This document shows, in pieces, positions 57,263 to 64,000 of a stretch of 64,000 bases of DNA; the first letter of the stretch is position 1, and every line of letters starts with the position of its first letter. A model generated the notes under the pieces. It had not been told where the DNA came from, made no database searches, and saw nothing but the letters and a program-made list of their open reading frames with translations. Both the position numbers and the translations under genes were made by a program. Origin of the DNA: Thiomicrorhabdus sp. Kp2. GTDB lineage: Bacteria > Pseudomonadota > Gammaproteobacteria > Thiomicrospirales > Thiomicrospiraceae. The DNA is taken from positions 2,046,001 through 2,110,000 of the forward strand of contig NZ_ARWI01000001.1 in NCBI RefSeq assembly GCF_000478585.1. The letters run 5' to 3'.

Positions 57263-58621
57263 GTGAGTACATCGGGACTAAAAAAAGTCATGTTAATCGG
57301 CTCAGGCGCAGTGCTAGGAGCTTTAATTGCAGTAGGTACAACGGTTTGGGCTGATAAAGAAGAGAGTCTTCCTGCTGTTCAAAGCGAACAAATATCATTA
57401 CCTTTGCAAGAACTACGTGCTTTTGTAGAGGTCTTTGAAAGAGTTTCCCATGACTATGTTGATGCGATTGATGATAAAAAGCTGCTTGAAGGAGCGATCA
57501 GTGGAATGCTTTCAAGTTTAGATCCGCATTCAGCCTATTTACCACCAACTGATTTTGAAGAGATGGAAGAGCACACTAAAGGTGAATTTGGTGGTTTAGG
57601 GATGGAAGTTGGGATGGAAGATGGTTTTGTAAAAGTCATCTCTCCAATTGACGATACACCCGCTCAAAAAGCAGGCATTCAGTCAGGTGACTTAATCATT
57701 AGACTTGGTAAAGAACCTGTAAAAGGCAAAACATTGAGTGAAGCGGTTAAAGTCATGCGTGGTAAACCAGGCACTAAGTTAATGCTGACGATTGTGCGTA
57801 AAGGTGAAGATGCACCCCTTAAAATTGAAATTACTCGTGCCGTTATCAAAGTTAAAAGCTTAAAACAACGTCTCCTAAAAGATAATGTGGGTTATGCTCG
57901 AATCAGCCAGTTTCAGGTTAGAACAGGGCCTGATTTAGTTAAAGCGATTGAAACATTAGAAAAAGAGAATGGTAAACCTCTTGAAGGACTTGTACTTGAT
58001 TTACGAAACAACCCAGGTGGGGTGTTAAATGCTGCGGTTCAGGTTTCAGATGCCTTCTTAGAAGATGGTTTGATTGTCTACACAGAAGGGCGCATTAAGA
58101 ATTCAAAAATGCGTTTTGAAGCTGAAAAAGGTGACATCATGAATGGTAAGCCGATTGTGGTATTAATCAACGAAGGTTCAGCATCCGCTTCTGAAATTGT
58201 GGCGGGAGCTTTGCAAGACCAAAAACGCGCTATCATTGCGGGTAGAACCAGTTTTGGTAAGGGGTCTGTACAAACATTATTACAATTGAATAATGGCGCG
58301 GCTATCAAGGTTACAACGGCGCGTTACTACACTCCTTCAGGTCGTTCTATTCAGGCTGAAGGAATTAAGCCTGATGTGGACATCGAACTCGTTAAGGTTG
58401 AAAAAGTAGATAAAAGTGCTTTAACCAATATTAAAGAGAGTGATTTGGCAGGTCACCTAGAAAATGGTGACTCTGAAGACGAAAAATCAGCTGATGATAA
58501 AGTGGATAAAAAGAGCAAAGCCGAAACAGAATTAAAGACACTGCTTGATAAAGACTTTGAATTAAATGAAGCGTTACGTTTAGTTAAAGCGATGGCTCTT
58601 GCTCAACAAATGGTTAAGTAA
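57263..58621 (+). CDS. ctpA: C-terminal processing protease CtpA
   Basis: 452 residues from the GTG at 57263, six bases after GGAG; the ATG at 57251 and TTG at 57224 in frame have no RBS. Signal/anchor (10-30), PDZ (about 105-185; GEFGGLGMEVGMEDGFVKV), S41 protease domain with SASASE (306-311) and the Lys of FGKGSVQ (333). Degrades or trims periplasmic proteins. An acidic Lys/Asp-rich stretch precedes the C-terminal helix. yajL-like gene follows 24 bp downstream. Confidence 0.95.
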   Translation: MSTSGLKKVMLIGSGAVLGALIAVGTTVWADKEESLPAVQSEQISLPLQELRAFVEVFERVSHDYVDAIDDKKLLEGAISGMLSSLDPHSAYLPPTDFEEMEEHTKGEFGGLGMEVGMEDGFVKVISPIDDTPAQKAGIQSGDLIIRLGKEPVKGKTLSEAVKVMRGKPGTKLMLTIVRKGEDAPLKIEITRAVIKVKSLKQRLLKDNVGYARISQFQVRTGPDLVKAIETLEKENGKPLEGLVLDLRNNPGGVLNAAVQVSDAFLEDGLIVYTEGRIKNSKMRFEAEKGDIMNGKPIVVLINEGSASASEIVAGALQDQKRAIIAGRTSFGKGSVQTLLQLNNGAAIKVTTARYYTPSGRSIQAEGIKPDVDIELVKVEKVDKSALTNIKESDLAGHLENGDSEDEKSADDKVDKKSKAETELKTLLDKDFELNEALRLVKAMALAQQMVK

Positions 58622-58645
58622 ACTTAAACTTTTGAAGGTGAAAAA

Positions 58646-59203
58646 ATGTCAGATAAGGTGTTGGTTCCTCTCGCCCAAGGGTGCGAAGAACTCGAAGCCG
58701 TAACTATTATTGATATTCTGGTTCGCGGTGGTGTGCAAGTCATTACGGCAAGTTTGGACGATAATAAGATTATTACCGCCAGCCGTGGAGTGCAGTTGGT
58801 TGCTCAAAAAACACTGTCAGAAATCGTTGATGACGTTTTTGATATGGTTGTATTACCAGGTGGTTTGCCAGGTGCGGATCATCTGAATAATGATCAACGC
58901 ATTTTATCCATATTGCAGACAACCGTTGAGCACGGCGGTATTTCAGCCGCCATTTGTGCAGCACCCAAAGTGTTAGTCTCTGCTGGGTTATTAGACAATA
59001 AAAATGCAACCAGTTATCCAGGAGTGATTGATATCGCTCCAGCACCAGGTATGAAATATACCAACCAATCTGTTGTTCAAGACGGACAAATCATTACCTC
59101 ACGTGGTCCAGGAACAGCAATGGATTTTGCTTTGGCTCTGCTTGAACAGTTAAAAGGTAAAGCTGTTCGCATGCAGGTTGAACAAGCTCTAGTAAGGGCT
59201 TAA
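58646..59203 (+). CDS. DJ-1/PfpI family protein (YajL-like)
   Basis: 185 residues: VLVPLAQGCEELEAVTIIDIL with Glu15, VVLPGGLPGADHL and the nucleophile elbow AAICAAPKVLVSAGLL with Cys104. Members include YajL and DJ-1 (redox chaperone, glyoxalase or deglycase claims). The older label as thiamine-synthesis ThiJ is not supported by context. Confidence 0.93.
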   Translation: MSDKVLVPLAQGCEELEAVTIIDILVRGGVQVITASLDDNKIITASRGVQLVAQKTLSEIVDDVFDMVVLPGGLPGADHLNNDQRILSILQTTVEHGGISAAICAAPKVLVSAGLLDNKNATSYPGVIDIAPAPGMKYTNQSVVQDGQIITSRGPGTAMDFALALLEQLKGKAVRMQVEQALVRA

Positions 59204-59537
59204 ACCTCAGATAACTTTTTATGCAATGAGTTCTGTTTTTGTGGTTCATTTACAAAAAAGATAATCAATCACAAAATATAGATACCTTTATGCTTTAGCT
59301 GCTCGGTTTGCATAACCTTAATCGTTTTTTATATAAAGTCATCACACAAATCTCCCTAGCTACAATAATAAAACGCTCATCTCACAAGACTTTTCGCCCT
59401 TTATTTTGTCTAAAGAATTACCCCATTTATCCATTTTGAAATAAAAAATCATTATCTCGTGAAATAAAACAAACTTGTTAAGGTCATATTTATAGAAAGC
59501 ATTATTCTTTCTATAATCAGAAAATTGGAGAAATGAC
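59204..59537. promoter_or_regulatory. Upstream region of the hvfABC-like cluster
   Basis: 334-bp AT-rich region. A possible promoter is TTGCAT (59308-59313), 18 bp, TATAAA (59332-59337). A Fur-like site (14 of 19 to GATAATGATAATCATTATC) is at 59438-59456 with one exact half (AATCATTATC). A perfect 10-bp inverted repeat, TTATAGAAAG / CTTTCTATAA with 7-nt spacer (59490-59516), lies just before the RBS GGAG. Which of these is used is unknown. Confidence 0.4.
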
Positions 59538-59888
59538 ATGAAAACAAATTCACGTAGAGACTTTTTAAAATTGGCAGGAGCGGCCATGGTAGGGGCGAGC
59601 GGTGTGGCTTCAGCATCTGAGAATCCTTTTGGTTTTAAACCAATGACATCAGGTTATTCACAAGTTGCTGAAGGGAAATGCGGAAGTAAAGAAGCGGAAG
59701 GTAAGTGTGGTGGTAAAAAGCCAGAGGGTAAATGTGGCGGCAAAGAAGCGGAAGGTAAGTGTGGTGGTAAAAAGCCAGAGGGTAAATGTGGCGGCAAAGA
59801 AGCCGAAGGTAAGTGCGGTGGTAAAAAGCCAGAAGGCAAATGTGGCGGAAAAGAACCTGAAGGTAAGTGTGGTGGAAGACCTTCTTAA
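59538..59888 (+). CDS. hvfA: HvfA-like RiPP metallophore precursor with eight EGKCG repeats
   Basis: 116 residues. Twin-arginine signal SRRDFLK (5-11), hydrophobic stretch and VASA cleavage site (after residue 26). A short linker is followed by eight tandem 9-residue units starting at 45, 54, 63, 72, 81, 90, 99 and 108, each beginning EGKCG. Unit ends alternate KEA/KKP, so the real repeat is 18 residues (54 bp), amplified three times. EGKCG is the known modification site of HvfA-family precursors, whose Cys becomes part of an oxazolone/thioamide-type copper ligand made by the MNIO enzyme HvfB. hvfB and hvfC follow, which secures the call. RBS GGAG at good spacing. Confidence 0.92.
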   Translation: MKTNSRRDFLKLAGAAMVGASGVASASENPFGFKPMTSGYSQVAEGKCGSKEAEGKCGGKKPEGKCGGKEAEGKCGGKKPEGKCGGKEAEGKCGGKKPEGKCGGKEPEGKCGGRPS

Positions 59889-59960
59889 TTTTTAAAAACA
59901 ATGATACAGGCATGCTTTGTGGGTATGCTTGTAACATAAGTAACGCATAATAGAGAATCG

Positions 59961-59994
59961 TTTTTAAAGTTACCAGGCCTGGTAACTTTAAAAA
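59961..59994. repeat. 34-bp perfect palindrome between hvfA and hvfB
   Basis: Core ACCAGGCCTGGT (59972-59983) extended perfectly by TTTTTAAAGTT / AACTTTAAAAA to 34 bp. Placed 72 bp after the precursor stop and 39 bp before the maturase ATG. As RNA it would form a long hairpin with an A-rich 3' arm, possibly a partial terminator that keeps precursor in excess over enzyme. Confidence 0.88.
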
Positions 59995-60033
59995 GGTGAT
60001 TTTCCCCCTGTTAGTATCTTGTTAGGAATTAAT

Positions 60034-60879
60034 ATGAAGACGCTAAGAAGCTATCCTGTTCAAGGTGTCGGTTTAGGTTTGCGTAGGGACTTTTTTAATG
60101 AAGTGCTTGATACACCCGATTTAGCCGTAGATTTTATGGAAATAGCCCCTGAAAACTGGCTGCAGTTTGGTGGCAAACAAGGGCGACAATTGAGAACGCT
60201 TACTGAACGAACGCCTTTTGTTTGTCACGGTTTATCTCTTGATTTAGGTGGCATGAAACCTTTAGATATGGATTATCTTAAAGCCTTAAAAGGTTTTTTT
60301 GCAGAGCACGAGATTAGAGCCTATACCGAACACTTGAGTTATTGCGGCGATAGTGGACATCTTTATGACTTGATGCCAATTCCGTTTACTGAAGAAGCGG
60401 TGTTCTATGTGGCGGATAGAATTCGTCAAGTACAAGATGTTTTGGAGCGAAAGATAGGCATTGAGAACGTCTCTTTTTATGCCATGCCAAGCAATCAAAT
60501 GAATGAACAAGAGTTTGTAACAGCGGTTTTAAACGAGGCAGATTGTGAGCTGTTATTTGACGTAAACAATACCTATGTTAATTCAATCAATCATCAATAT
60601 GATGCACAACAATATATGCAGTCTATGCCGTCAGAACGAATGGTTTACCTACATATGGCAGGGCATTTTGATGAAGCGGAAGATTTAAAAATTGATACCC
60701 ACGGCCAACCCGTTAAACAACAAGTGTGGGATTTATTAGAACAGACCTATCAAACTCACGGCTTGATTCCTACGCTATTAGAGCGAGACTTTAATATCCC
60801 TCCCCTGCAAGAATTATTAGCAGAAATTGAGCAGATAAGAGCCTATCAGCAGGCATGGAGCAAATCACATGTCGCCTGA
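60034..60879 (+). CDS. hvfB: HvfB-like MNIO (DUF692) RiPP maturase
   Basis: 281 residues from the ATG at 60034 (AGGA seven bases before; a TTG at 60019 is less likely). TIM-barrel MNIO family with its metal and core residues: E40 N41, C64 H65 G66, E99 H100, E144 N145, DVNN (176-179), H207 and H211 in HMAGH, D221 and H223 in DTHG, E250. Such enzymes use a multinuclear iron centre and O2 to convert Cys side chains in precursors. Here the substrate is the EGKCG protein upstream. Overlaps hvfC by 11 bp, so tightly coupled. Confidence 0.95.
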   Translation: MKTLRSYPVQGVGLGLRRDFFNEVLDTPDLAVDFMEIAPENWLQFGGKQGRQLRTLTERTPFVCHGLSLDLGGMKPLDMDYLKALKGFFAEHEIRAYTEHLSYCGDSGHLYDLMPIPFTEEAVFYVADRIRQVQDVLERKIGIENVSFYAMPSNQMNEQEFVTAVLNEADCELLFDVNNTYVNSINHQYDAQQYMQSMPSERMVYLHMAGHFDEAEDLKIDTHGQPVKQQVWDLLEQTYQTHGLIPTLLERDFNIPPLQELLAEIEQIRAYQQAWSKSHVA

Positions 60880-61651
60880 TTCATTGCCCTATTTTCAACA
60901 ATTACAAAAACAATTCACGGCCTATATCCGCGACCCTGAAAAAAACAACTATGCACCAGGCTCTGAACAAGAAATCGAAACAAGAAGGCTCAAAATTTAT
61001 GAAGCCTTGTTTTTTAACAATCTACATGGCTTTTTCAGTCAACTGTTTCCCGTTTGCAAAGAGGTACTTGGAGAACCACGGTGGGCGGAGATGGTTCGCG
61101 AGTATATGGTTAAACACCAATCGCAAACGCCACTGTTTCATGAATTAGGTGAAGAGTTTTTGGATTTTCTGCAAAATGAATTCAATCCACAAGAGGATGA
61201 TCCCCAATTTCTTCTAGAATTAGCCCACTATGAGTGGGTTGAGTTAGCACTTGCAACCTCAGAAGAGCGTGGTTTTATAAGCCAAAATAAGGCAAGCACG
61301 ATTGATTTAGATGCAAAATATGAACTCTCACCCGTGGCTTGGCCTTTGGCTTATGAATGGCCTGTACATAAAATAGCAAAGCGTTATCAGCCTACAGAAA
61401 AACCTGTAGAGGTCACAACCTTATTGGTTTACCGTTCTGAAGTGGATAATGAACCTGCTGAGAAAATTGATTTTATGGCGTTAACACCGCTTCTATATCA
61501 ATGGGTAATAGAGCTACCCAACTCTGAAAGTGCTAAAAAAGCGCTTTTTAAGGTGAGTCAAGGCAGTGAAATTGATGAAGATACGCTAGTAAAATTTGCT
61601 CAGCAGACTTTGATGGAATTTCAAAAATTAGGCATTATTCAGGCTGTCTAG
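60869..61651 (+). CDS. hvfC: HvfC-like (DUF2063) RiPP maturation partner
   Basis: 260 residues. N-terminal DUF2063 domain (IRDPEKNNY, RRLKIYEALFFNNLHGFFSQLFPVCKEVLG) and a C-terminal part of the recognition-element type (FDL-like PVAWPLAYEWPVHKI, LLVYRSEVDNE). BufC/HvfC proteins deliver the precursor to the MNIO enzyme. The older name 'putative DNA-binding' for the family is misleading. Overlap with hvfB and order A-B-C match the known hvf and buf clusters. Confidence 0.93.
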   Translation: MSPDSLPYFQQLQKQFTAYIRDPEKNNYAPGSEQEIETRRLKIYEALFFNNLHGFFSQLFPVCKEVLGEPRWAEMVREYMVKHQSQTPLFHELGEEFLDFLQNEFNPQEDDPQFLLELAHYEWVELALATSEERGFISQNKASTIDLDAKYELSPVAWPLAYEWPVHKIAKRYQPTEKPVEVTTLLVYRSEVDNEPAEKIDFMALTPLLYQWVIELPNSESAKKALFKVSQGSEIDEDTLVKFAQQTLMEFQKLGIIQAV

Positions 61652-61853
61652 CAGGTTTATAACCTTGTCTGATTAAACAATCTATCTCTTATCATTTTTT
61701 ACCGTGCATTGATTCGTGCAAAGGTCTCTTTCAATCATTACCGCGGACTCCATTTACCAGGCCTGGTAATCTTGCCATTCATTCACGAATGACAAACCTT
61801 TATGCGATAATGATTTTAAAGATTTAATTCAATGTATCTTTCATTATTATCAC

Positions 61854-62828
61854 TTGTGTTTGAGGGCAAACCGTTTGCAACAAGATATCGAAAAAGAGCC
61901 TATTAATCAGGTCAAACAACAACACAGGGTAGATTCAGTTTCCCTATTTACACTGATTAAGCAGGTTTCTCATTGGCGTTTTTGGCAGCGCGTATTTATC
62001 CACTTTAGAAACCGTCAAGGTACTGATGCGGTAGCCATCCTCGCCTATACCTCTTTGGTTGGGATTGTGCCCATGCTTGCGGTGATGCTGGGTCTGTTTT
62101 CTGTCTCAAGTTATTTTGATTCATTTGAAGCTTTGGTGATGGATCAGGTTGTACGTAATTTAATGCCCAACTCTCAACCTGTTATTGAAGAGTATTTGTT
62201 TAAGTTTTCATTAGCGGCAGCCAGTTTAAAAGGGCCAGGCCTGGTGGTGATGCTGTTTACCACTTTGATGTTGTTATGGAAAGTAGATCAAAAGCTCAAT
62301 GGGTTATGGTCTCACCGTTTAAAACGTAAGTGGTGGGTGAATATTTTGCAATATTTAGGGGTGAGTTTACTTGGGCCTTTGCTTTTAGGTTTGAGTTTGG
62401 TGATTAGTTCGTCACTACTTGCTTTACCGTTATTTGTAGAAACCACACCTTTTATTGATAGGCTCACGTCGGGCATGAAAATTGTGCCACTGATATTAGC
62501 TTGGTTAGGGTTTACCGCACTCTATAAATTGGTTCCTGTTGTTAAGGTACCTTTTAAAATGGCCTTAATTAGCGGACTGTTTGCCATGATAGAGCTTGAA
62601 TTTTTAAAATCAGGTTTTGCGATGTATGTTGAATGGTTTCCAACTTATGCTGTGGTTTATGGCGCTTTTGCTGCAATCCCTTTGTTTTTACTTTGGTTAT
62701 ATTCAATCTGGTTTATTGTCATTTGGAATGGTGCTGTGGTTGCTACCTTAATGAATATGAATTCGCATAAACCCAGTACAAGCAACTCAAATAAAACAAA
62801 CTCTCAAAAAGAGGTTTTTAGTGAGTAA
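61854..62828 (+). CDS. YihY/BrkB family inner-membrane protein
   Basis: 324 residues, six or so membrane helices; ILAYTSLVGIVPMLAVMLGLFS and the GALIS/GFYAxxPLFLLWLYSIWFIVIWNGAVV-like C-terminal part are typical. Once misnamed RNase BN. Function unresolved (possible transporter or assembly factor). The start is uncertain: TTG at 61854 or 61860, since no ATG lies near. It overlaps the permease gene by 8 bp, so the two are co-translated. Confidence 0.85.
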   Translation: MCLRANRLQQDIEKEPINQVKQQHRVDSVSLFTLIKQVSHWRFWQRVFIHFRNRQGTDAVAILAYTSLVGIVPMLAVMLGLFSVSSYFDSFEALVMDQVVRNLMPNSQPVIEEYLFKFSLAAASLKGPGLVVMLFTTLMLLWKVDQKLNGLWSHRLKRKWWVNILQYLGVSLLGPLLLGLSLVISSSLLALPLFVETTPFIDRLTSGMKIVPLILAWLGFTALYKLVPVVKVPFKMALISGLFAMIELEFLKSGFAMYVEWFPTYAVVYGAFAAIPLFLLWLYSIWFIVIWNGAVVATLMNMNSHKPSTSNSNKTNSQKEVFSE

Positions 62829-63843
62829 CGTCACTCTTAAAGCGGCAGTTCCACGCTTGTCTATAACCTTAACGATGCTTCTAATCACACTACTGATAGG
62901 GGTGGTTTTACATCTTGGTTCGGGGAGTGTGAATATTGATGTGGACTCAATTCAACAAGGGTTGAATGCACAACAATCTTTGGTATTGTGGGAGCTTCGT
63001 GTTCCCCGTTTATTGTTAGTGATGGTCGTTGGCGCTGGCTTAGCGGTTTCTGGTGTCGTTTTACAAGCGATGTTTCGTAATCCCTTAGCCGAACCAGGTC
63101 TGATAGGTGTTTCCAGTAGCGCCGCTTTAGGGGCGGTATTTGTTATTGTCCTGGGCTCGTTTTTTTGGCAAGAGATTCAATTTTGGCAATTGGGGATTGT
63201 GGCTTTTATGAGTGCAGGCCTGGCAACCCTGTTTATTTATAGTATTGCTACTCGCTTTGGTAAAACAGATGTTGCTTTGATGTTGTTAGCGGGGGTGGCT
63301 ATCAATGCTGTTGCAGGTGCGGCTACCCAGCTTTTAATCAGTGTTTCTGATGATAGTCAGCTACGTAGCGTTACTTTTTGGATGATGGGCTCCTTTGCCA
63401 ATGTGGATTGGTACGCCGTGATGGTTGTGACCATGTTAACCTTGATAATCAGTTTGCTATTTTGGCGTTTAGCTAAACCTCTGAATGCGTTTATGCTGGG
63501 TGAAAATATCTGTATGCATATGGGGTATGACCCTGCAAAAATTAAATGGCAAGTGATGTGGGGCAGTGCGCTCATGGTAGGAGTTGCCGTTGCCACGGTG
63601 GGTGTCATCGGTTTTGTTGGCTTGGTTGTTCCTCATATTGTTCGTCTAGCCACGGGTTCTGACCACAGGCGTTTAATTCCGTTAAGTGCTCTTGCAGGTG
63701 CGGTTTTATTGGTGTTTGCTGATTGGGTTGCCAAAACGCTTATTGCTCCTTCTGAACTCCCCATTGGGCTTCTGATGGCTCTGCTCGGTGGCCCATTCTT
63801 TTTAATCATGTTGCTGCAACAGCGTAAAGGTTGGGTGAGCTGA
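62821..63843 (+). CDS. FecCD-family ABC transporter permease
   Basis: 340 residues, GTG start. About nine to ten membrane helices; LWELRVPRLLLVMVVGAGLAVSGVVLQAMFRNPLAEPGLIGVSSSAALGA split over the typical N-terminal third and GFVGLVVPHIVR..GSDHR in the C-terminal third are the FecCD signature that contacts the ATPase. Imports siderophore, haem or cobalamin. The ATPase gene overlaps its stop by one base. Confidence 0.95.
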   Translation: MSNVTLKAAVPRLSITLTMLLITLLIGVVLHLGSGSVNIDVDSIQQGLNAQQSLVLWELRVPRLLLVMVVGAGLAVSGVVLQAMFRNPLAEPGLIGVSSSAALGAVFVIVLGSFFWQEIQFWQLGIVAFMSAGLATLFIYSIATRFGKTDVALMLLAGVAINAVAGAATQLLISVSDDSQLRSVTFWMMGSFANVDWYAVMVVTMLTLIISLLFWRLAKPLNAFMLGENICMHMGYDPAKIKWQVMWGSALMVGVAVATVGVIGFVGLVVPHIVRLATGSDHRRLIPLSALAGAVLLVFADWVAKTLIAPSELPIGLLMALLGGPFFLIMLLQQRKGWVS

Positions 63844-64000
63844 TGATTGAAAATCCGTTGCAAAGCATAAAACTTCAGAAGATTGATTATCAGTTAAAAA
63901 ATAAAAGCTTAATTGAAAACATTGATACTGAATTCAATACTAGCCAAATCAATGTGATTTTGGGAAAAAACGGTGCAGGTAAATCAACGCTACTGGCTTT
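63843..64000 (+). CDS. ABC transporter ATP-binding protein, 3' end outside window
   Basis: Starts at ATG 63843 inside the permease stop (TGATG). The visible 52 codons have an N-terminal strand, then LGKNGAGKST Walker A. It is the FecE/BtuD/HmuV partner of the permease before it. Cut by the window edge. Confidence 0.93.
   Translation, partial: MIENPLQSIKLQKIDYQLKNKSLIENIDTEFNTSQINVILGKNGAGKSTLLA

Larger units (their letters stand above)
174..63221. repeat. Dispersed palindrome family, core CAGGCCTG, consensus TTACCAGGCCTGGTAA
   Basis: Perfect ACCAGGCCTGGT 12-mers start at 174, 799, 2377, 9164, 19020, 20394, 23625, 32759, 34120, 34143, 42259, 42945, 48962, 49267, 52666, 55211, 59972 and 61756. 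Further CAGGCCTG cores with one or more mismatched flanks lie at about 12519, 15218, 17063, 29009, 36964, 38764, 42930, 43564, 43693, 45607, 48799, 49688, 62236 and 63214. Ten of the 18 perfect copies are intergenic although intergenic DNA is a small share of the window. Eight sit inside genes, in all three frames but most often read as Gln-Ala-Trp. Chance expectation for a 12-mer in 64 kb is far below one. The start and end given only bracket the outermost copies. Each site contains two overlapping CCWGG pentamers and a StuI-type AGGCCT. Function is not known. Confidence 0.9.

Noticed and set aside
59670-59888. CRISPR-like array
   Set aside because: The periodic repeats are contiguous, with no spacers, and encode EGKCG units in frame with a Tat signal.
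59635-59937. Long Cys/His/Leu-rich ORFs on the minus strand and a basic +2-frame ORF opposite hvfA
   Set aside because: They are shadows of the 27-bp-periodic repeat, which leaves all frames open; no RBS and no family match.
1-64000. Prophage, integron or transposon
   Set aside because: No integrase, transposase, phage structural gene or att-like duplication was recognised; even the tRNA at 55.2 kb has no integrase beside it.

Overview
The window looks like chromosome from a low-GC (about 40% by eye) gammaproteobacterium. The gene content (proteobacterial gshA of the Acidithiobacillus/ferrooxidans type, metXW, a PyrB/pseudo-dihydroorotase operon, many c-di-GMP proteins, PAS/CZB chemoreceptor, multihaem cytochrome) fits a free-living sulfur-oxidiser-like member of the Thiomicrospira/Thiomicrorhabdus/Hydrogenovibrio group. 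That placement is an inference. I see no phage, plasmid, CRISPR or insertion-sequence genes. Most of the window is housekeeping DNA in short operons on both strands.

Layout. 0-3.7 kb: truncated unknown gene, lptM-lysA, an esterase and a HugZ-like protein. 3.7-6.1 kb: two PilZ-like proteins around a small unknown gene. 6.1-9.1 kb: feoABC with candidate Fur sites. 9.2-12.4 kb: proC-yggT-metX-metW. 12.6-16.2 kb: a Calx-beta/pentahaem lipoprotein and an unknown Gln-rich protein, separating yggS from proC. 17.4-18.5 kb: ppk2 and a small partner. 18.5-23.2 kb: yqgE-ruvX-pyrR-pyrB-pyrC' plus a PyrK-like remnant. 23.3-32.4 kb: apbE, a chemoreceptor, gshAB and a large sensory diguanylate cyclase. 32.5-35.5 kb: metK-metF-rsmE behind a SAM-II-type riboswitch. 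35.6-40.9 kb: two more c-di-GMP proteins and a PhnD-like lipoprotein. 41-48.9 kb: purEK, midA-uppP-nnr, two free-standing FliG-C-like proteins, folB and plsY. 49.3-55.3 kb: tsaD, the rpsU-yqeY-dnaG-rpoD macromolecular synthesis cluster and a CAU tRNA. 55.3-59.2 kb: HDOD protein, SqrR/BigR-like ArsR regulator, ctpA and a DJ-1 family protein. 59.5-61.7 kb: hvfABC-like RiPP metallophore cluster. 61.9-64 kb: YihY and the start of a FecCD-type ABC importer.

The most interesting system is at 59.5-61.7 kb. It has a Tat-signal precursor with eight tandem EGKCG units, an MNIO (DUF692) maturase and a DUF2063 partner. This matches the HvfA/HvfB/HvfC (oxazolone/thioamide, copper-binding RiPP) families, with an unusually regular, recently amplified core.

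The most striking sequence-level signal is a dispersed palindrome, ACCAGGCCTGGT. I found 18 perfect 12-mer copies and 14 further copies of the CAGGCCTG core, about one per 2 kb. Ten of the 18 perfect copies are intergenic. Two are extended into perfect 34-bp palindromes, one of them between hvfA and hvfB. It behaves like a highly iterated palindrome or DNA-uptake-type signature; its function is unknown to me.

Regulation visible in the sequence: a SAM-II aptamer with an alternative pairing that can hide the metK ribosome binding site; Fur-like sites before feoA; and rho-independent terminators after the cytochrome, the 15.1-kb gene, yqeY, rpoD and probably arsR.
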